Positions 51,701 to 60,700 of a stretch of 64,000 nucleotides of DNA are shown in pieces; the stretch's first letter is position 1; every line of letters starts with the position of its first letter. Source of the DNA: Cheiracanthium punctorium. Taxonomy: Eukaryota; Arthropoda; Arachnida; Araneae; Cheiracanthiidae. Position numbers and translations under genes: made by a program. Where the stretch lies: contig JAWZYV010000685.1 in assembly GCA_038373885.1 (NCBI GenBank), positions 186,001 to 250,000 on the forward strand. The letters run 5' to 3'. A model generated the notes under the pieces. The model was not told the origin of the DNA and ran no database searches. It saw only the letters and a program-made list of their open reading frames with translations.

Positions 51701-54700
51701 TGTTTCGGCAGGTCCTCCAGCTATTACTTTAGACACAAATATACCCTGAAAAAATTTTGAATTAATACTTACAAACTTCAGGAAAGGAGAAAACAGACAC
51801 AAATTATTAATCTGGTCAAAGTGTAAAAAAGTTTTATTCAGACACAAATAACAAGAACAAATTGAGTTACCTCATCATTTCCTTTATAAGGGGTAGAACC
51901 TACTCCTCCTGCGATGCTTAATCCCAAGCCAGCTGTTGTTTTCTTAATAAGTATTTCAATTTCTTCTTCTGCAGATACTAAAGATTTAGTAACACCTAAA
52001 AAAATGAAACAATACAGGTTTCATTAATTTTAATGCAATAATTTGCATAAAATGCAAATAGTACAAATATTTGTAATAATGACTAAAAAAGGTAAAAGAA
52101 GTCGGAGATTTTCAGTGTTATCACCAATAAAATTTATTCACAGTTAATCCCTTCAAATTAGCAAATTTGTTATATGAACAACATATACTGACTTGCAACA
52201 TTTATTAACAATGAAAACACAACTATGGAAGGTTGCACTTGATGAAAACAATAGTTTTTTTTTTTTTTTTTTAAATATAAATAAATTCTGTATAACGTAT
52301 TTTTTGCAGTAGTTTGCTCTTATAATCATGGTTCTTGACAAAATTCAAAAAGAAGTAACAGTTGACTTAGAAGCATGATAAGAAAATTTATTTATATGAA
52401 GCTCAAATTTATAAATGTCTTTTGTATGTAAGGTGGAAATTTCTTTAAAATGTGGGTTTAAAATGTTCTGCTTATAGTAAAGAGAATTAATTTAGGCTTT
52501 TTTTAACTGTTAATTTGGAGTTGATAAAACCTAGGAACTAACTGATATGCTCCTTTTGAGAATTTTTCTGTACACAGATAAAATCCTTTTGTCAGCTGAG
52601 CAATAAAAAACCATTTAAAAAAATTATTGTTAATAGCCACTTAATCAAATAATCATACCATCAATTATTTCTTTTACAACAAATTTCCTTTATTCAGCTG
52701 CCATATAATTTTCATATATATATATATGTTACAGTGAAAACCCGAAATCAGTCAAAACCCGAATTAACTAGGCAAAACGCGTTCTGACTGACAGCGCTAG
52801 GCAAAAGCCGAATTAACTAGGGAAAACCCGTTTTATTCGAGTAGCGGTAGCACGTTTTCGAGGGGCGTCTACTGTGGAGGCTTATTTTCCGGGGGCCCCC
52901 CTAAACGATGGCTAGACCCACTGATTTTTTTCGGGTCTCGCAAAGAGCCAGTGTTAGCATATTTTCGAAAGGGGGGCCCCCTACAGTGGTGGCCGGACCC
53001 CATGTTTTCCCATGTGAATTCAGGAATGTTAATGCTTTATCCACTAAAAATTGGATCTTGCTCTCCCTTCGAAAATATGCTATTGCGGGCCCTTTGCGAG
53101 ACCCAAAAGTCCTCACTGTGTCCGGCCACCGCTGTAGGGGCCCCCCTCGAAAATATGCTAACGCTGGCCCTCTGCGAGACCCAAAAAAACATCGATGAGT
53201 CCGGCCGTCGCTTTAGGGGGCCCCCTCGAAAATATGCTAATGCTGTCCCTTTGCGAGACACAAACAAACATCAGTGGGTCCGGCACCGCTGTAGGGGCCC
53301 CCCTGGAAAATATGCTAATGCTGGTCCTTTGTGAGACCCAAAAAATATTAGGGAGTTTGTGCAGGCCCGGTTTCACTCACGGTAACGCTAACGTTAAATG
53401 ACATTGGGCAATAAAGCGCATGCGCACGCATAAAATGCGAAACATGGTTGGTCAAAATACTCCGTATAGCGGTTAGCGTTAGCATAGGAAGAAACGGTAT
53501 GCACAAACTCCCTATTACTGCGCCCGGCTATCACTTAAGGGAGCTCCCTTGAAAATATGCTAAACCTGGCCCTTTGCGAGACCCGAAAAAAATCAGTGGG
53601 TCCGGCCATCGCTGTAGGGGGCACCCTGGAAAATATGCCTCCGCTGTAGGGGCCCCTCGAAAGCATGCTACCGCTACTCCAATAAAACGGGTTTCGCCTA
53701 GTTAATTCGGGTTTTCCCTGATGCACTCAGTCAGAACGCGTTTTCCCTAGTTAATTCGGGTTTTGACTGATTTCGGGTTTTCACTGCAACATATATATAT
53801 ATACACATAGATTTTTGGCAACATCTCTTGGCAAAAGCTGAAAAACTTTTGCCAAGTTTTTAAACATCTTTTTATCTTCAAACCTTTATGAATGGTTTTA
53901 CTTACACATTGTGTCAGAATAAATTCCTAGATTGCAAAGGATTTTGTGTGTCTACAGATTTTCTTTTAGGTTCAGAGACTTCACTGTCTTTACACAGTGA
54001 AACCTGCATATAACAATATCTTAGGGACCTGTGGAAAATATCCTTATAGGCAATTCATCATTGTAGACAGATTGAGCTTTTGCACATTATTTCAATCATC
54101 CAAATTAAGATAAGATTTGTCAGTCGAGCAGAATAGCTAAGTAGAGTGTTGAATTTATTTCGTAGAAGTGAAGTTTAATGCACATACATATTCATAATCT
54201 CCTTTTGATTGTAGAAGGAGTTTACTATATTATATATGCTTCATGATTCAATAAAATTAAAAGATTTTATAGAATTTTTACTATTAATATCCACAAAAGA
54301 AAAGGTGCATGTACTAATTTTATTTTATTATCCATTACAAAAAAAGTAACTTTTCTTCAAATGCCAGTGTTTTACACCATGCTGTCACAGATTACAAGCT
54401 TTAACACATCGAAAACAAATGTTGTGGAACAAGGCTTTCGATAACAACTAAAATTGCTTATTAACCTTTTTCATTACCAGTGTGCAATTTTTCATTATTG
54501 TGCATTCTAAACCGCTTTTTAAAAAGTCAGATTATATGTACTTCAAAACATTTTGCAAGAGTTAAAATTACTTTAATAGGCAGGTGAGTGTAAAAAAAGA
54601 ATATTGTAGTACACAAATTCAAAATACATTCTGTAAATAGAAATATCACAGGGACTACAAATATTGTTATAGGCAGGTTTAACATTATGTACAGGTTTCA

Positions 54701-57700
54701 CTGTACTTACTTGCATTTGAACAGTCTTAGGATGAGGTTTCATGGTCTTTTGTAACTCCCATGTTTACTTTCTACTATGATATATATATTCCAAAATGCA
54801 ATAATCTCATTTTTATGCTTCTGTGAATAGCAGAAGAGGAAAAAGGATTATTTTACTGATTATTTTAAGATATTGACAAGAGAAAAGCTGGGCAATTTCT
54901 TTAAATTTATTTTAGTTTTTCCACAAGCGTAGTTTTCTTTTTCTTTTTTTACTTCTTTGTGAATTCAGGAATATGGAATATGGAACTGAATAGTCTATTT
55001 TAACAGAAGTCCCATTAATAGAAGTTCTGCAGTAATTAACAGCAGATTTAGAGCTGATAATATAAAATCATAAAACCTGGATGAACTCATTTGGAGAAAA
55101 CATTTTATGTCTTTAGATGCACTAAGATGTTGAAGATGTTGCTTATATTACCATGCGCAATGCTTATAATCATACTGCAAACACTAACGGCAAAATGCCA
55201 AACTCAGACATGCATCAGAATGTGGTTTTCAAACTTTTGAATGAAATTAAAATTATTTTGAGTATTTCCTACAAAAAGTCTGCTTTTTATAAATGTTACA
55301 ATTTTTCACAAGATGCTTACAAAAATCCATAGCACAAGCAAGCAAAATTTCCAGCTCGAGTGATGCAATGACACAATTTGCTCTGTGAGGGAGTGGCTAA
55401 GTGGAGGGAAAATCAATTTTCTCTTCACACAAATTTCAAATGGACAGCATACCTTCAATGAAAGTACAGCACAAGAGTCCTGGGCGCGTTCAAGAATTCA
55501 TCGGTTTGTTCGAGAATTCATCGAGAATTACCGGTGCACGACCGGAGCATTCAAAAAGGCAGAGCTCTGGAAGTAACCACGTTTGAAAACGTTTCGGTCA
55601 TGTTGCGGTTGTCTAGTCAGCGTGACCAGAGCGTAACCAGAATGATCCTGCTAGCGAGGTGGGTTATTCCGGTTTTTGGCATAGTATTGCAGGGTTCCCG
55701 CTAGCGTGCGAGACCGCAAGAATCTCGCAAAAATTTCTTGATTCGCGTGCAAAAAATATTACAGTGTGAGGTATTCTCGCGCTGCAAAATATTCGCCACC
55801 TGCATGAGATTCTCGCACGCTGTTTGAAAGTTTAAAAACACCAGTTTACAAATACAAAAATTTGTTTTTACTCTAATACTGTCGGATAACGAGCCTGCCG
55901 CGGCTGCAATGAAGCGCCCACCCCCCCTTCCTCTCTTGTTTCTATTCAGAGATAACACGGTTAAATCATCGGAATGCAGAGGGGGAATATTAATTAATGC
56001 TATCAGCGCTGAGCTGACGTGTTGATTTTTCTCCTCCTGCTTGCCAGCTGTAAAATGTTTTGTTTTTGTATGTGGTCCATCGTATATGAGTTTTGAGAGC
56101 ATTTCATTGGTTTGTTTTTTTATATACCACCACAATTCATGGAATTATTGATAACCTCTGGCAGTTTGAAATTTGGACTCCCCCCCTTCCGTTCTAAGTT
56201 TAGTTGTCGTTCACAGTAAGAGTTAATCTTTTAAGAAGACCCCCCCCCCCCAAAAAAAAAAAGAAGCTGAAATTTTCCGGTTAAATGCCGGATAATCTAG
56301 CTTATACTGTAGTAAGAAGTTGAATTTAACTATATCTGTTTTAACTCTGTCACACATATTTGTATCTTACCAACTTTGTAGTATAATATAATTCAATATT
56401 TATAAAAATATATTATATAAATATTAAGTTATTTTATATAATTTTATTATACTAGATAAAATATTATAGTTAATAATTCTTTTGCTTAGTTAAACTGCAT
56501 GTGATTCTTTGAATAAATTTGAATATTCATTAACTTTGAATATCCATTAAAAATTCAAGTGCAAATTTCAGTGCACAAGTGAAAATTTAAGCAATCTTAT
56601 ATTAGAATAGCTGGAAATATCAATTTAGAAAGTTTTTCATATGATCAAGCTGTACAGTTTTGTAATGAAGGAAAAATCGATGTTATTGAAATTGTACTAT
56701 AAATAAATAAAATGATGTTAAACAATATTTATGTTCTCACTTATCTTTCGGAAATCTCACTCAAAATTTTTTGGATGGGTGAGAAATCTCCCTCAATTTT
56801 TTTTTCTAATGGGAACCCTGGTATTGCCAACGTTTATCTTTCTTTTCTTGACTTGGAATCGGATGTAGTGAGGATGACCGAAACCGGTTGACAACCGTGA
56901 CGTCACTTAACCAAAGAATGACCTCAACCGGTTGCACTGGTGCATAACCGACCGGTGAATTCTCGAACAGGCCCTAAAATTTTCTTGTCACAGGAATTTC
57001 AGCCAAAAGTAGAAAACACAGGTAAGTGAAAAGAAAGTAGGTTAAGTAGTGCAGCCAAAAATTGTACTTTTGTAACAAGCCTTGAAATTTGGAGGAATAT
57101 GATCAAATTAAGAATTGTTAGCAACTATAAAAATACAGCACAGGTTATCATACAATTTTCTCTTCAGAGGAATTTAACTAGGTATGAATTCAATTTGAGA
57201 ACTTGAAACCGCTGCGTATAGATATCTTATTATATAGGCCAATAAGGAAATGGTAAAACCCTAAACTTTTATAGCCACTGTTATTGATGGAAAACAGAGC
57301 AAAACACGAAGAAAAAAAATAAATAAAAGAAAGAAAGCTTAAACTTAAAATACAGCAAAAAACCATATTTTAATAACAAGGCTAGAAATTTGAATAAGTA
57401 CAAATAAATTTAAACTGAAGTGGCAGGTATGAAAATACACCACAGGAACAGCTGGCTATTTAAACAAAGCATAAAGTACTGATGGTACCACCTAAAGGTG
57501 TCACCAGAGATTTAGCTATGGAAACAAACAAAAATTAGTCATTCTACTAAACTGAAAAGAAAAGAATACTTACCATTGACTCCGGTATGTACAGGTTTGC
57601 TAGAATTTATTTCTTGTGGCAAGGATGATGAGTTTTGAGAAGATGAATCATCAGACTGTTCTTTCTTCTCACTTTGAGCTAATATAGCTAAAACCTAAAT

Positions 57701-60700
57701 ACAATATTACAAATGTTAAGAAAAATATAAGTGTGTATGCATTACATACATACATGCTATGATTTCAGGGTACTGGCACTGTGAAGAGTAGTAAAAGCAA
57801 TGAAGAAGCATAGAATACAGAATTATAGTTCCTAGGTATTTTATTTACATCTAGAAAATACATTCTATGACAACATCTTTGTTCTGATACTAAACAGTGA
57901 GCTTAAATGTAATAAGATTTTCTTAAAACAAAACTGGAACTAATTCAATTAGTTGAACCGCTAAGAGATTATTTACTGGCTAGATCCTGGACAAAGATGA
58001 CGATGTTTCATTCTCTCTAGAATAAGTGCATTTTAAAAAATAATTTCTTTAATTGAGGAGTGTAAATTCTTATTATTCATCCATTCAAATCCATTTTATC
58101 AAGAAATAGTATAAATAATAATAGTAAAAGTGGGGAGGGGTTTGTTTTTGCTTTGGAAAATTCAGGTATGGTATGGAATTACTAATGCACGATTCAGGTA
58201 GTTTCCAAAGAGGGTATATACTTAAGTGTCCAACAGAAGTGTTTTTGGTACAGAAAATGAAAGAAAATGTTAGGATGTTTAAGTTACATTCATGCAATAT
58301 GACAAGTTTCATACATTTTTTATTACTTTTCCCATATCAGCATATTTAAATTTGCCCTGATTTTTTATAATTTCTCTGACATTCTCTATGTATTTCACCA
58401 ATTTTCCAGGTTTGTAAAAACCTTGAATCTATTTAAAACTTGCCATTTTGTAAATGTAATCAATTAAAACATGTGTTTTCTCTTTCATAGTAAAACACTT
58501 TCAAATGTTGCTAAACATGACATGTAAATGATAAACAAACTCATTTAATTGTTTCTTTCTTTGTAGAAAAGTTTGAATTGTTCCACAGGAAAGAACATAA
58601 GTTCGATATAAATGCCTATGAAAATTTTTTCTCTTCATTCAAATCTCTTTTCTTATTTATTCAGCAAAATTTTTCATTCGCTGAAATCAACTTGAAACTT
58701 GTTTGCTACAGTGCATTGTGGCATGATCTATGAAATTCCAATATTTTTCTACTGTTTAAGTTGTGTGTTTACAGCAATCAAGTAGCAATTAACTGAAAGT
58801 CTGTCTTCTACCTGATACACTTACAATTTTTAAAGGCTAGTTTTTCCTCTCGAAGACTATCATGTTTTTGTTTTCAGATGCTCGCTTACTATTTTGAAAA
58901 AATGTTAAACAAGAATTTTTGTAAATCACTTTTTGGTATAAATCATTTGAATTAATTGTTTTTCTATGTCATAATGATATTTTCAGAAGTATAAAACTTT
59001 TGGATCTTAAAATTCATTTTTGTTCTTATTTTTTGTTAAATCTTACACATTAAAGGAAGGTGTGCTTTAGCTCAGTATCATTTAGGCTTCTCCCCTCAGC
59101 AGTGAGAAATTTCAAGAAATAAGAATTTAACACAGAATGACCAATTCTTTTCCCCACGCATTTTTAGGTCAACCTATTCTGACAAAGCAGTGAATTTTTT
59201 GTACAAAATATGGTTCACACACATTCTATATTCCAACCCAAAAGAGGTCCTATGTGTAGTAGCCAAATAAAATGGAGAAAAATAAGAATTTCTTTAATGA
59301 TTATCTAAAAAGGTACGGAAATGCAATGAAAATGTAGGGCTGAAAATTGATAAAAATAAAAATAAATAAATAAAACATAGTTTTGGGATCTCTAAAAAAC
59401 ATATCAATTCATGACTTTACCAAAAAATTTTCACATTAAAATCATGAATTGTCATTTGTAGAGTGAACAAGGTTCAAAAAATCAACTGATTAAATAAAAA
59501 ATAATTCTGCAGGAAATTTCTGTCAATCTAAGTAGATTAAACATTTCTAGTATGTCATAATAAAATCACTATTTTATACAGATGAATAAATTAACTTTAA
59601 GTAGAACATACTTTCTCATGGTCCTTTTGGGAATCTGTTAGGTTAATACGTTTGTTCTTTAGATGGTGAGGAGTATCCCTTCGGTGTAATTTGTTCGGCC
59701 GTTCAGACTGATCGTCAACATCAGTATCAAAGCCAACATGCTTTTCAATATCCTGCAGAATACAAATTTTGTTCTAACTTGAACACAGAAAATCTTTATT
59801 TAATTAAAGTAATATTAATTTTGGGGATATATGTATGTAATGATATTATGATTGATAATTACTTTTATAACAATTAAAACTAATTCCAATCCATGCATAC
59901 TTCATGCATAGTGTATTTTTTACAGGAAAAAAAAGTTGATCTTTTCCTTCTCACAAATGCCGAGAGCACCTGTTTCTTCCCCCCCCCCCCCAAAAAAAAC
60001 AAACAAACAAACAAACAAACAAACGCACGCACGCACGCACGCACATCTTAAAAAATCTAGCCTGCCCAAGCCTCATTTTAGTGCAAGCATCCTTCACAAT
60101 TAGTGTCCACTGACGTCATCTGCCTGTCCAATTGTCATCTTCACTCACATCTGAGGTCATGTGTCTTAAAAACTAAGTATGTCATAGCTGTCATACTTAC
60201 AGAAAGAAAAGTAGAGAGATTTAAAAAATCCTTACTTAATTAAAGAAAAAAAATTCACATGCACTTGCTTGATGTATTAGAGACCATCCACATTTACACA
60301 TACAATGCAGAACCAATTGATAGTATTTAAAACTAGTTTATTGAAACACGGAATGGTACTTATCCATTATAAGGATGCCAGCAAAATTTGTCGATCCCCC
60401 CCACCCTGTTAAATATGTGAATGACACAAAATAGCACAGATGACTGCTGTTACCATTCAATGAGTTCTGGAAGATTTCACCAAAAGCTGATTATTAGTTA
60501 ATTATGGAATGAGCTTTGAAAAAATTCGAGAGATTTATAAATTTTTTGAGTTCTGGAGATTGATTTAAAATTTGGAAGTATACTGGAAAACTTGGATGGT
60601 GTGGACTTTCAGCAGTGAGTAGCCAGTTTTTTTCATCACTGATTGTTGTGAGTAAAATTAGTGATTTTATTTTATTATTTATTTTTACGGTTCTATCTAT

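Larger units (their letters stand above)
52732..53786. mobile_element. 1.05-kb element with ~130-bp inverted ends around tandem repeats
   Basis: The ends begin CAGTGAAAACCCGAAATCAG on both sides and pair for about 130 bp, including AAAACGCGTTCTGACTGA and TTTTATTCGAGTAGCGGTAG. The CAGTGAAA start suggests the Tc1/mariner-pogo group. The left flank has TA; the right is CA. The interior is an array of ~80-bp units and a second nested MITE. Confidence 0.85.

Noticed and set aside
52901..53401. Several overlapping frames of 60-127 codons on both strands
   Set aside because: They are produced by the ~80-bp GC-rich tandem units of a transposon; the peptides are merely repeats of the unit.
55701..56135. 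144-codon minus-strand frame in the hAT-like element
   Set aside because: No transposase motif is seen, and the frame crosses repeated CTCGC motifs at the element end.
60001..60044. CRISPR-like short repeat array
   Set aside because: It is a simple (AAAC)n(GCAC)n microsatellite without spacers, in eukaryotic DNA.
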